64,000 bases of DNA from Amycolatopsis lexingtonensis. Lineage in GTDB: Bacteria; Actinomycetota; Actinomycetes; Mycobacteriales; Pseudonocardiaceae. Both the position numbers and the translations under genes were made by a program. Position 1 is the stretch's first letter; each line of letters starts with the position of its first letter. The notes beneath the pieces were generated by a model. It had not been told where the DNA came from and did not search any database. It worked only from the letters and a program-made list of their open reading frames with translations. The stretch is from the NCBI RefSeq assembly GCF_014873755.1, contig NZ_JADBEG010000001.1, positions 6,174,501 to 6,238,500 on the forward strand. Reading direction: 5' to 3'. Of the stretch, positions 49,916 through 58,666 are shown one piece after another.

Positions 49916-51013
49916 GTGGACCGCCGCCAGGTACTCGCCTACCGCATCGCCGAGCACGGCCTGCACCGCACGGCTCGCGACCTCGCGGACCTCGCCGTCG
50001 TCCGGGCCGGGCTGCAGGACAGCATGCGCGACACCGCGCTGCTCGCCCTCGTGGCCCGGCTGGACGGCGAGGTGTCCCCTGTGGACGATCCGCGGCTCGT
50101 GCTCGCCTGGACGCTGCGCGGCGCGCCGCACTTCCACCTCGGCCTCGCCGAGGTGACGCGGGCGCTGGTGCCGCTCGACGACGCGGACGCGCTCGCCCGG
50201 ATGCTCTGGCAGCGCAAGGAACTGGCGGCGACCGGCCAGGGCGCGGCCGAAGTCGTCTTCACCGCGGCCGCCGCGCTGCGCAAGGTCGTCACCAAGCCCA
50301 TGACGAAGGGCGCGGTGAGCACCGCGGTGACGAAGGCGCTGCCGCCGTCGTTCTCGCGGTGGTGCCGGGGCTGCAACGCCACCCACATCCAGGAGCAGCT
50401 GATGCGGATCGCGGCGCCGCACGCGGGCGTCCGCCTGGTCGCGGGGGCTTCCCCGGCGACACTGGCACCGCTCGAAGGCCGCGGCCGGATGCGCCGCACC
50501 CCGGACCCGGCGGCCGCGACGAAGGTGGTCGAGGACTACCTGCGGCTCAACGGCCCGGCGTCCCCGGGCGAGGCGGCGGAGTTCGTGGGGACGGCCAAGG
50601 CGGTCGTGGACCGGACGTGGCCGGCGGACCTGGCCGAAGTGACCGTCGACGGGCGGCGGAAGTACCTGCCGCCGGACCGGCTCGACGCCTTGGAAAACCC
50701 GCCGGAGCCCGACCTGGTGCGGCTGCTGCCCCCGCTGGACCCCTTCATCCAGGCCCGCGACAAGACCCTGCTGGTCCCGGATCCCGCGCGCCGCAAGGAG
50801 GTCTGGAAGATGCTGGGCAACCCCGGCGTCCTGCTGGCGGACGGCGACCTCGCGGGTACCTGGCGCACGAAGGGCAGCGGCCCGAAGCTGACCTTCACGG
50901 TGACGGCGTTCGACCCCCTGCGCCCGGCGGTCCGCGAGGAAGCCGAAGCCGAAGCGGCCAGGGTCGCGGCCGCGCGGGGGTTCGAGAAGCACGCCGTCAC
51001 CTGGGTGGGCTGA
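49916..51013 (+). CDS. winged-helix (HTH_42, AlkZ-like) DNA-binding protein
   Basis: 365 residues. Start VLAYRIAEHGLHR, a GLQDS motif at about residues 38-42, LVLAWTLRGAPHFHL, VVEDYLRLNGPASPGEAAEFVGT and LDPFIQARDKTLLVPD, all standard for the HTH_42 superfamily. Some relatives (AlkZ, YcaQ) are glycosylases that unhook DNA crosslinks using a Q-x-Q/D motif; whether this one is catalytic cannot be told. GTG 49916 has AGGAG upstream. Confidence 0.85.
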   Translation: MDRRQVLAYRIAEHGLHRTARDLADLAVVRAGLQDSMRDTALLALVARLDGEVSPVDDPRLVLAWTLRGAPHFHLGLAEVTRALVPLDDADALARMLWQRKELAATGQGAAEVVFTAAAALRKVVTKPMTKGAVSTAVTKALPPSFSRWCRGCNATHIQEQLMRIAAPHAGVRLVAGASPATLAPLEGRGRMRRTPDPAAATKVVEDYLRLNGPASPGEAAEFVGTAKAVVDRTWPADLAEVTVDGRRKYLPPDRLDALENPPEPDLVRLLPPLDPFIQARDKTLLVPDPARRKEVWKMLGNPGVLLADGDLAGTWRTKGSGPKLTFTVTAFDPLRPAVREEAEAEAARVAAARGFEKHAVTWVG

Positions 51014-51039
51014 CCCCGGTCCGCGTTCCGCCCCAAGCA

Positions 51040-51118
51040 CCCCAATGTGGCGTTCGGTGCGTCCAGCGCACCCAATGTGGCGTTCGGTGCGTTGGACGCA
51101 ACCAACGCCACATTGGGG
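51040..51118. terminator. CCCCAATGTGGCGTT repeat, copy set 3 (bidirectional terminator)
   Basis: Cores at 51040-51063 (+), 51071-51092 (+) and 51104-51118 (-). Preceded by CCCCAAGCA and ending GGGGCGCT. Between the convergent HTH_42 and DUF4097 genes. Two direct copies and one inverted, as in set 2. Confidence 0.8.
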
Positions 51119-51135
51119 CGCTCGGCGGCCCGGAC

Positions 51136-51801
51136 TCACCGGCTGCCGGCGTCGATGTCGCCGTACGAGGTGGTCGCGCGGATGGTCAGGCCCGGCGTGC
51201 CCTCGGTGTTCTTGAGGGAGTTGCGGATCCGGCCGTAGGTGGTGCCGGCGTCGAGGGCCGCGGAGACGCCGGTGGCCGCGCCGACCGTGATGTCGCCGGC
51301 CTGGGTGCTCAGGACGACGGTGCCGCTCACGGCTTCGGCGATCCGGATGTCGCCCTTGCCGGTGCTGATCTCCGCCGGGCCGGTGAGGCGCCCGACCGAG
51401 ACGTCGCCGGCGTGGGCGGTGAGGTGGAGGCTCGCGGCCTCGTCGAACACGGCCCCGCCGTGCGCACCTTCGACGGTGACGTCGCCGAGGCGACCCACGC
51501 CCCGCAGCTCGACGGCGGCGGCCTTGGCCCGGACGTCCGAGCCCGCGGGCAGCTGGATCGTCACGTCGAGCGAGCCGGACGGGCCGAAGTACTGGTTCTT
51601 GGCCGTGCCCTCGATCCGCAGGACGCCGTCGGCGAAAGCGACCTCCACCTGCTCGGCGGCCTTCACGTCACGCTTCTTCGCGGGGTCGGCGGGCAGGATC
51701 TCGACGGTGGTCTCGGCCCGGTCGGCGGCGACGAACCGGACGCGGCCGGCGGGGATGTCGAGGACGGTGGCGATCGGGGCGGTGGTGGCGAAGTTCTGCA
51801 T
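51136..51801 (-). CDS. DUF4097 beta-helix-like protein
   Basis: 221 residues. Repeating beta turns (SLDVTIQLPAGSDVRAKAAAVELRGVGRLGDVTVEG; GDVSVGRLTGPAEISTGKGDIRIAEAVSG; GDITVGAATG; SYGDIDAG), the DUF4097 right-handed beta-helix. No signal peptide, so cytoplasmic. Role unknown. ATG 51801 has AGGAGA upstream; the longer frame from 51861 lies in the leader. Confidence 0.85.
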   Translation of the reverse strand: MQNFATTAPIATVLDIPAGRVRFVAADRAETTVEILPADPAKKRDVKAAEQVEVAFADGVLRIEGTAKNQYFGPSGSLDVTIQLPAGSDVRAKAAAVELRGVGRLGDVTVEGAHGGAVFDEAASLHLTAHAGDVSVGRLTGPAEISTGKGDIRIAEAVSGTVVLSTQAGDITVGAATGVSAALDAGTTYGRIRNSLKNTEGTPGLTIRATTSYGDIDAGSR

Positions 51802-51900
51802 CGGGTTCTCCTGGTGTCTCGTTCTCGGTACTGGAGCCACCATCGCCGGGCCCGCTGACACCGGATGGCCACCGCGCTGACACGCCCGCTGACACGCCGG

Positions 51901-53004
51901 TCAGGCGTCCACGGCCAGCCGGTACCCCCGTTTCACCACCGTCTGGACGACCTTGCCGCCGCCCAGCGACGTCCGCAGGCGCCCGATCGCCGTCTCCACC
52001 GCGTGCTCTTCGCCGCCGCCCGGCAACGCCGAGATCAGCTCCCGGCGGGACACCACCCGCCCGGGCGAGGCCGCCAGCGCCCGCAGCAACGCCATCGGCG
52101 CCGGCGCCACCTCCCGCCAGTCACCGTCCACGATGGCCGCCTGGCCGCGCAGTTCGATCTCCCGGCCGCCCGCGCAGAACCGCGGCGACCGCGCCACCAG
52201 CGTCTCCGCCACCGTGCGGGCCAGCGCGCCGATCCGCGCGCGGTGCGGCTGGACCGTCGGCACCCCCAGCGCCGCCAGCGGCCCCGCCGTGATCGGGCCG
52301 ACGCACGCCGCGACCACCGGACCCGACAGCGCCGAGACCAGGCCCGGTAGCCGGCCCGTGCGCCGGGCCAGCGCCAGCAGCGAAGCCACCGCCGGGGCGC
52401 TGGTGAAGGGCAACGCGTGGATCGCCCCGTCCAAGACCCCGTCCAGGAGCCGGTCCACCGGGCCCGGGTCGACCGGGCCGACCCAGCGGTACACCGAGAT
52501 CTCGATGACCTCCGCCCCCGCGGTCCGCAACGTCTCCACGAAGTACGGCAGCGGCTCGCCGTGCAGCTGCACCGCGATCCGCTTGCCCGAGAGGTCCGAG
52601 GCCAGCAGGTGCTGCAACAGCTCCGCGTTGCTCTCCGACGCCGGCGAGTAGGCCTCGGACAGCCCCGCCGCGCGGATCGCCCCGGTCACCTTCGGGCCAC
52701 GGGCCAGCAGGGAACACTCCGAAAGCCGCGAGATCAGCGCGTCGCCGAGGCCCCAGCCTTCCGCCGCTTCGAGCCAGCCGCGGAAGCCGATGCCCGTGGT
52801 CGCCACCACCGCGTCCACGGGCGCCTCCAGCAACCCGGCCGTCGCCGCGTGCAGCTCCGTGTCATCGGTCAGCGGCACGATCCGGATCGCCGGGCCGTAG
52901 CGGACACTCGCCCCCTTGCGCACCAGTAGCGCGCCGAGCTCATCGGCTCGGCGCGCCGCGGTGATGCCGACCACGAAGCCGGTCAGCGGGAGGACATCGG
53001 TCAC
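51901..53004 (-). CDS. HemD (uroporphyrinogen-III synthase) fused to a winged-helix DNA-binding domain
   Basis: 367 residues. Residues 1-265 are HemD-like (GFVVGITAARRADELGALLVRKGASVRYG; VATTGIGFRGWLEAAEGWGL; ARGPKVTGAIRAAGL; ESNAELLQ; ALPFTSAPAVASLLALA). Residues 270-367 are an OmpR-type winged helix (WREVAPAPMALLRALAASPGRVVSRRELISALPGG; HAVETAIGRLRTSLGGGKVVQTVVKRGYRLAV). The same fusion occurs in mycobacteria (Rv0260c). Last gene of the nitrate operon: a siroheme-pathway-like protein that can bind DNA, so a regulator tying tetrapyrrole state to nitrite reduction is plausible but unproven. GTG 53004 overlaps nirD by four. Confidence 0.9.
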   Translation of the reverse strand: MTDVLPLTGFVVGITAARRADELGALLVRKGASVRYGPAIRIVPLTDDTELHAATAGLLEAPVDAVVATTGIGFRGWLEAAEGWGLGDALISRLSECSLLARGPKVTGAIRAAGLSEAYSPASESNAELLQHLLASDLSGKRIAVQLHGEPLPYFVETLRTAGAEVIEISVYRWVGPVDPGPVDRLLDGVLDGAIHALPFTSAPAVASLLALARRTGRLPGLVSALSGPVVAACVGPITAGPLAALGVPTVQPHRARIGALARTVAETLVARSPRFCAGGREIELRGQAAIVDGDWREVAPAPMALLRALAASPGRVVSRRELISALPGGGEEHAVETAIGRLRTSLGGGKVVQTVVKRGYRLAVDA

Positions 53005-53345
53005 GGGCTCTCCACTTCGACCACGCCCTCTCGCACGCGCACCTCGTACACCGGAACGGAGACGTCCTCGGCGTCCAGGCACTGTCCACTGTCGAGCGTG
53101 AACCGTTCCTTGTAGACGGGCGACGCGACGACCGGGACCCCGCCCGCGTCCCCGACGATCCCGCGGGACAGCACCGCCGCGCCACTGCACGGGTCCCAGT
53201 TGGACAGCGCGTACCACCGGTCGCCCGGCAGGTGGAAGATCGCCACCTGCACGCCGCCGTCGAGCAGCGCCGCCACCCCGGCGTACTCGGGGACCGCGTC
53301 GGCGGCGCAGACCGCCGTCCAGGTTCGTTCGATCGACGTCGTCAT
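53001..53345 (-). CDS. nirD: nitrite reductase small subunit
   Basis: 114 residues. Rieske-like fold (VQVAIFHLPGDRWYALSNWDPCSGAAVLSRGIVGD; VVASPVYKERFTLDSGQCLD). The CxH...CxxH ligands of true Rieske proteins are missing, as in all NirD proteins, so no 2Fe-2S cluster. Works with NirB. ATG 53345 overlaps the nirB stop (ATGA). Confidence 0.95.
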   Translation of the reverse strand: MTTSIERTWTAVCAADAVPEYAGVAALLDGGVQVAIFHLPGDRWYALSNWDPCSGAAVLSRGIVGDAGGVPVVASPVYKERFTLDSGQCLDAEDVSVPVYEVRVREGVVEVESP

Positions 53346-55849
53346 CGCCGCACCTCCGGGACACCCAGCATGACCGGGACTTTCTGGTCCCGCTCCTCGC
53401 GGAACGAGATCGCCGGGTCGGGCGTGCCCGGCGCGTTGACGAACGAGGTGAACCGGGCCAGCTTCTCCGGGTCCTCCAGGACGCCCTTCCACTCGTCGGC
53501 GTAGTTGTCGACGTGCTTGGCCATCGCCGCGTCGAGGTCCTCGCAGATGCCGAGCGAGTCGTCGACGATCACCGCGCGCAGGTGGTCGAGCCCGCCTTCC
53601 ATCTCCTCGATCCACGGCGCGGTCCGCTGCAGCCGGTCGGCGGTGCGGACGTAGAACATGAGGAACCGGTCGATGGTCCGGATCAGCGTCTCGGTGTCCA
53701 CATCGGACACGAGCAGCTCCGCGTGCCGCGGGGTGGTACCGCCGTTGCCGCCGACGTAGAGGTTCCAGCCGTTCTCCGTGGCGATGATGCCGAAGTCCTT
53801 GCCCCGCGCCTCGGCGCACTCCCGCGCGCAGCCGGAGACCGCCGACTTGAGCTTGTGCGGCGACCGCAGGCCGCGGTAGCGCAGCTCCAGCTCGATCGCC
53901 AGCCCGACGCTGTCCTGCACGCCGTAGCGGCACCACGTCGACCCGACGCACGACTTCACCGTGCGCAGCGCCTTGCCGTACGCGTGCCCGGATTCGAAGC
54001 CCGCGTCCACCAGGCGCCGCCAGATCTGCGGCAGCTGGTCCACCGTGGCGCCGAACAGGTCGATCCGCTGGCCGCCGGTGATCTTCGTGTACAGCCCGAA
54101 GTCGCGGGCGACCTCGCCGATCACGATCAGCTTGTCCGGCGTGATCTCGCCGCCGGGGATCCGCGGCACCACCGAGTACGTGCCGTTGCGCTGCAGGTTC
54201 GCCAGGAACCGGTCGTTGGTGTCCTGCAACGTCATCTGCTCGCCGCCGAGCACGTGGCCGTTGCCGAGGGTGGCCAGGATCGACGCCACCGCGGGCTTGC
54301 AGACCGCGCAGCCGCTGCCCGAGCCGTAGCGGCCGATCAGCTCGCTGAACGTGGTGATCCGGGTGGCCTGGACGATCTCGAACAGTTCCGCGCGCGACTG
54401 CGTGAAGTGCTCGCACAGGGCCTTCGACTGCTCGACGCCGGCCGCGCTCAGCAGCTTCCCGAGCAGCGGGACGCACGAGCCGCACGCGGTGCCGGCGCGG
54501 GTGCACGCCTTGAGCTTCGGCACCGAGTCGCAGCCGTCTTCGTGGATCGCGCGGGTGATCGTGCCCTTGGAGACCGCGTTGCACGAGCAGATCTGCGCCG
54601 CGTCCGGAAGCGCGTCGACACCGACCGCCGCGCCCCCGCCCGCCGGGGCGAGGATCGCGCCCGGCTCGGCCGGCAGCGGACGGCCGACCAGCGCGCGCAG
54701 GGTGTTGTACTCGGTCGCGTCGCCGACGAGCACGCCGCCGAGCAGCGTCTTGCCGTCGTCGGTGACCACGAGCTTCTTGTACGTGCCGGCGACCGCGTCG
54801 TTGACGGCGACTTCCAGCGCGCCTTCGGTCTTCGCGTGCGCGTCGCCGAACGAGGCGACGTCGACGCCCATCAGCTTCAGCTTCGTGGACGTGTCCGGCT
54901 CCGGGAACTCGCCGGACCCGCCGGTGAGCTGGGCCGCGACGATCTCGGCCATCGCGTACCCGGGGGCCACGATGCCGTACACCTTGCCCTCGACGGCGGC
55001 GCATTCGCCGATCGCGTACACCGCCGGGTCGCTGGTCCGGCAGGACGCGTCGGTCAGCACGCCACCGCGCGGGCCGACGTCCAGGCCGGACTGGCGGGCG
55101 AGGTCGTCGCGCGGCCGGACACCGGCGGAGAACACGACGAGGTCGACGTCCAGTTCGGTGCCGTTGCCCAGCTTGGCCAGCAGCCGGGAGCCGTCGGCCT
55201 CGATCGCGTCGGTCGACGTTCCCGTGTGGACGGTCACGTCCAGGTCGGTGATGAGCCGGCGCAGCAGCGAGCCGCCGCCCTCGTCGACCTGCAGCGGCAT
55301 CAGCCGCGGCGCCATCTCGACGACGTGCGGGGAAAGACCCATGTCCCGCAACGCCTTCGCGGCCTCCAGGCCGAGCAGGCCACCGCCGATGACGACGGCC
55401 GAGCGGCGCCCGCGGCCCGGCTTCTCGACGGCCGCGGCGCGGATCGCGTCGAGGTCCTCGATGGTCCGGTAGACGAAGCAGCCGTCCAGGTCGTGGCCGG
55501 GGACCGGCGGCACGAACGGCCGCGAGCCGGTGGCGAGGACCAGGGCGTCGTAGGAGACGACATCGCCGGACGCCGTGGTGACCGTCTTCGCGTCCCGGTC
55601 CACCGAAACCGCCAGCTCACCGAGCCGCAGCTCGACGTGCGGGTCGTCCGCGTAGTCCGATCCGGGCAGCGCCAGCGAAGCCGGGTCCCAGGTGTCCACG
55701 TAGGACGTGAGCGCCACCCGGTCGTACGCCGGGCGCGGCTCCTCGGACAGGACGACGACGTGCCAGTTCCCTTGTGGGTCTTCCGCGCGCACCGCCTCCA
55801 CGAGCCGATGGGCGACCATGCCGTGTCCGGCGACGACCAGGGTGGGCAT
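53342..55849 (-). CDS. nirB: nitrite reductase large subunit (NADH, siroheme)
   Basis: 835 residues. FAD/NAD(P)H domain (LVVAGHGMVAHRLVEAV; VVIGGGLLGLEAAKALRD), a 2Fe-2S BFD-like domain (ICSCNAVSKGT...AGTACGSCVPLLGKLL) and the siroheme/4Fe-4S domain (CVGSTWCRYG; SAVSGCARECAEARGKDFGIIATENGWNLYVGGNGG). Reduces nitrite to ammonium in the cytoplasm. GGAGG precedes ATG 55849. One base after the narK stop. Confidence 0.97.
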   Translation of the reverse strand: MPTLVVAGHGMVAHRLVEAVRAEDPQGNWHVVVLSEEPRPAYDRVALTSYVDTWDPASLALPGSDYADDPHVELRLGELAVSVDRDAKTVTTASGDVVSYDALVLATGSRPFVPPVPGHDLDGCFVYRTIEDLDAIRAAAVEKPGRGRRSAVVIGGGLLGLEAAKALRDMGLSPHVVEMAPRLMPLQVDEGGGSLLRRLITDLDVTVHTGTSTDAIEADGSRLLAKLGNGTELDVDLVVFSAGVRPRDDLARQSGLDVGPRGGVLTDASCRTSDPAVYAIGECAAVEGKVYGIVAPGYAMAEIVAAQLTGGSGEFPEPDTSTKLKLMGVDVASFGDAHAKTEGALEVAVNDAVAGTYKKLVVTDDGKTLLGGVLVGDATEYNTLRALVGRPLPAEPGAILAPAGGGAAVGVDALPDAAQICSCNAVSKGTITRAIHEDGCDSVPKLKACTRAGTACGSCVPLLGKLLSAAGVEQSKALCEHFTQSRAELFEIVQATRITTFSELIGRYGSGSGCAVCKPAVASILATLGNGHVLGGEQMTLQDTNDRFLANLQRNGTYSVVPRIPGGEITPDKLIVIGEVARDFGLYTKITGGQRIDLFGATVDQLPQIWRRLVDAGFESGHAYGKALRTVKSCVGSTWCRYGVQDSVGLAIELELRYRGLRSPHKLKSAVSGCARECAEARGKDFGIIATENGWNLYVGGNGGTTPRHAELLVSDVDTETLIRTIDRFLMFYVRTADRLQRTAPWIEEMEGGLDHLRAVIVDDSLGICEDLDAAMAKHVDNYADEWKGVLEDPEKLARFTSFVNAPGTPDPAISFREERDQKVPVMLGVPEVRR

Positions 55850-55850
55850 C

Positions 55851-57209
55851 TCAGACCTCCGCTCCCGCGAGCGCCAGACCGCGCTCACTCGTGGGCTGTT
55901 CGGCGGGCTTGCGCAGGTAGACCGCCCAGGTGACGGCGAAGCACAGCCCGTAGAAGACGAGGAATCCGATGAAGGCGGGGACACCGCTCTTCGCGTCGGC
56001 GAACGACTGCCGGAAGGCGAGGTTGATGAACAGCCCGCCCTCGGCGCCGATCGCGCCGGCCAGGCCGATCAGCGCGCCGGACAGACGTCGCGCCTTGAGC
56101 AGCTCGGCCGCCTCTTCGGCGCCGTTCGAGATCGCCACCTTCGCCTTGGCGCGGAAGATCGCCGGGATCATCTTGTACGTCGAGCCGTTGCCGACGCCGG
56201 TGAGCACGAACAGCACGATGAAGGCGATCGTGAACAGCGCCAGGGACTTCGAGGTCGAAGCCAGGATCAGCACGACCGTGGCCAGCGCCATCCCGATGAA
56301 GGTGAAGAAGGTGATCTTGCCGCCGCCGATCCGGTCGGCCAGCCAGCCGCCCGTCGGCCGCGAGAGCGAGCCGAGCAGCGGGCCGAGGAACGTCACCGCG
56401 GCCGCCTGCAGCGGGGTGCGGCCGAACTGGTTCTGCAACACCAGGCCGAAGGCGAAGCTGTAGCCGATGAACGAGCCGAACGTGCCGACGTAGAGGAACG
56501 ACATGACCCAGGTGTGCGGGTCCTTGACGACCTCGCGCATCGCCTTGGTGTCGCCCTTCACGGTGGCGAGGTTGTCCATGTAGAAGTACGCGCACACCGC
56601 GGCGACGACGATCAGCGGGATGTAGACGTAGAGCACGATCCGCGGCGCGGTCGCGCCCGCCGTGCCGATCACCAGGAGCCCGATCAGCTGGATCGCGGCG
56701 ACGCCGAGGTTGCCGCCGCCGGCGTTGAGGCCGAGGGCCCAGCCCTTGTGCTTCTCGGGGTAGAAGGTGTTGATGTTCGTCATCGACGACGCGAAGTTGC
56801 CGCCGCCGACGCCGCCGAGGGCCGCGACCAGCAGGAACGTGCCGAGCGACGTCCCGGGGTGCAGCACGACCGCCGCCAGGATCGTCGGGATCAGCAGCAG
56901 GGCGGCGGACACGACCGTCCAGTTGCGACCGCCGAACTTCGCCACGGCGAAGGTGTAGGGCAGCCGCATCAGGCCGCCGATCAGCGTCGGCGTCGAGACG
57001 AGCAGGAACTTGTCGGCGGCGGAGAACCCGTAGTCCTTGCCCATGAACAGCACGATCACCGACCACAGGGTCCAGATCGAAAAGCCGATGTGCTCGGCGA
57101 AGACCGAGAACCAGAGGTTGCGGCGGGCGATCTTCTTGCCCGTGGACTCCCAGAACTCCTCGTTCTCGGGTTCCCAGTGCTCGATCCAGTGCTTGCCTTG
57201 GTGTGCCAC
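55851..57209 (-). CDS. narK: nitrate/nitrite transporter NarK (MFS)
   Basis: 452 residues, twelve helices. Both nitrate signatures are recognisable: GGVGGGNFASSMTNINTFYPEKHKGWALGLNAGGGNLG and GVGNGSTYKMIPAIF. Brings nitrate in and may export nitrite. GTG 57209 has a perfect AAGGAG seven bases upstream; ATG 57242, which overlaps the previous stop, is possible but would add eleven non-conserved residues. Confidence 0.95.
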   Translation of the reverse strand: MAHQGKHWIEHWEPENEEFWESTGKKIARRNLWFSVFAEHIGFSIWTLWSVIVLFMGKDYGFSAADKFLLVSTPTLIGGLMRLPYTFAVAKFGGRNWTVVSAALLLIPTILAAVVLHPGTSLGTFLLVAALGGVGGGNFASSMTNINTFYPEKHKGWALGLNAGGGNLGVAAIQLIGLLVIGTAGATAPRIVLYVYIPLIVVAAVCAYFYMDNLATVKGDTKAMREVVKDPHTWVMSFLYVGTFGSFIGYSFAFGLVLQNQFGRTPLQAAAVTFLGPLLGSLSRPTGGWLADRIGGGKITFFTFIGMALATVVLILASTSKSLALFTIAFIVLFVLTGVGNGSTYKMIPAIFRAKAKVAISNGAEEAAELLKARRLSGALIGLAGAIGAEGGLFINLAFRQSFADAKSGVPAFIGFLVFYGLCFAVTWAVYLRKPAEQPTSERGLALAGAEV

Positions 57210-57238
57210 GGTGTTCTCCTTGCGACGGGTCGGGTCGG

Positions 57239-58666
57239 TCATTGCGCCGCGAGCCAGTTGGCAATCCCACCGACGGCATCGGTGCACCCGCCGCAGCCTG
57301 TGGTGGCTCGCGTGGCCCGCGCCAGTGCGGGAGTGTCGGTGGCGCCGGCCTTCCAGGCTTCGATCAGCCGGCCCTTGGTGACGTTGTTGCAGCGGCAGAT
57401 CACCGCCGCGGCGGGCAGGTCGGCCGGGCTGGCGGCCGGGGTGCTGCCGGTGGGCAGCGCGCGGCCCAGCAGGACGCCGAGCCGGTCGTCGGGCAGCAGC
57501 GTGCCGCGGTCGTGGAACTGGGTGATCGTGGCGGCCGCGTCGGGCAGCCCGAGCAGGATCGCCCCGGCCACGCGGTTTTCGCGGACGACGAGCTTGCCGT
57601 ACCGCCCACCGGTGGGGTCGTTGAAGGTCAGCACCTCGGCGTCGGGGGTGCCCGCGTCGAGCTGCGTCTCGCCCAGCGCGGCGAGGTCGATGCCGCGGGC
57701 CTTGAGCCGGGTGACGGCGGTAGTGCCGCGGTAGCGGGCGGCCGCGTTCGTGCCGGTCAGCACGTCGGCGAGGACTTCGGCCTGCTCCCAGGCGGGCTGG
57801 ATCAGCCCGGCCGGGGCACCCGGGTGGCGGGCGCAGTCGCCGAGGGCGTGGATGCGGCCGTCGCTGGTGCGCAGCGTGTCGTCGACGAGGATCCCCCGGT
57901 CGACGTCGAGCCCGGCTTCCTCGGCGAGGCTCGTCTCGGCGCGGACGCCCGCGGCGACGACCACCAGGTCGGCCGGGACGAGTGTGCCGTCGTCGAGCTT
58001 GAGGCCGTCGCCCGGCAGGTAGCGGGCGGCGGTGGCGCCGAACTTGAACGTGACACCCATGTCGGTGAGCTGGCGGGCGAGCACGTGCCCGGCGGCCGGG
58101 TCGAGCTGGCGTTCCATGACGTGGGCCAGCGGGTGCACGACGGTCACCTGGTTGCCGCGCCCGGCCAGCCCGCGGGCGGCTTCGAGGCCGAGCAGGCCAC
58201 CGCCCAGGACGGCGACCGGCGCGCCGAAGCGGGCGGCGTCGAGGATCTTGGCGCAGTCGTCGAGACTGCGGAAGGCGACCACGCCCGGCCCGGCTTCGAG
58301 GCCTTCGACCGGCGGGATCCACGGGTTGGCCCCGGTCGCGAGCACGAGGGCGTCATAGTCCACTGTGGAACCATCGCCGAGTTCGACGCAGCGCTTCTCG
58401 CGGTCGATGCGGGCGACGTCGACCCCGAGCCGAAGGTCGATGTTGTGGCGCGCGGCCCACTCATCGTCGTGGAGGCGGACGCTCTCGGCGCTCATCCCGC
58501 CCGCCACGACGGCGGACAGCAGCACTCGGTTGTAGGCGGCGTGCTTTTCGGCGCCGAGCACGGTCAGGCGGACGCGTTCGGCGATGGGGTCGCGACGGCG
58601 GATCTCGTCGGCCAGCCGGGCGCCGGCCATGCCGTAGCCGACGACGACGACTTCACGGGGGGTCAT
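57239..58666 (-). CDS. nitrate reductase electron-transfer subunit (NAD(P)H-FAD, 2Fe-2S)
   Basis: 475 residues, like the first half of NirB: FAD site VVVVGYGMAGARLADEIR, NAD site VAVLGGGLLGLEAARGLAG, LATGANPWIPPVEG, then a BFD-like 2Fe-2S domain at the C-terminus (VICRCNNVTKGRLIEAWKAG...TTGCGGC). It lacks the siroheme domain, so its job is most likely to pass electrons from NAD(P)H to the molybdenum subunit encoded just upstream. ATG 58666 overlaps the nasA stop by four bases. Confidence 0.88.
   Translation of the reverse strand: MTPREVVVVGYGMAGARLADEIRRRDPIAERVRLTVLGAEKHAAYNRVLLSAVVAGGMSAESVRLHDDEWAARHNIDLRLGVDVARIDREKRCVELGDGSTVDYDALVLATGANPWIPPVEGLEAGPGVVAFRSLDDCAKILDAARFGAPVAVLGGGLLGLEAARGLAGRGNQVTVVHPLAHVMERQLDPAAGHVLARQLTDMGVTFKFGATAARYLPGDGLKLDDGTLVPADLVVVAAGVRAETSLAEEAGLDVDRGILVDDTLRTSDGRIHALGDCARHPGAPAGLIQPAWEQAEVLADVLTGTNAAARYRGTTAVTRLKARGIDLAALGETQLDAGTPDAEVLTFNDPTGGRYGKLVVRENRVAGAILLGLPDAAATITQFHDRGTLLPDDRLGVLLGRALPTGSTPAASPADLPAAAVICRCNNVTKGRLIEAWKAGATDTPALARATRATTGCGGCTDAVGGIANWLAAQ

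Noticed and set aside
53513..57734. Two very long plus-strand ORFs (806 and 675 residues) opposite nirB and narK
   Set aside because: Shadows of codon-biased genes; no start signals and no domain content.
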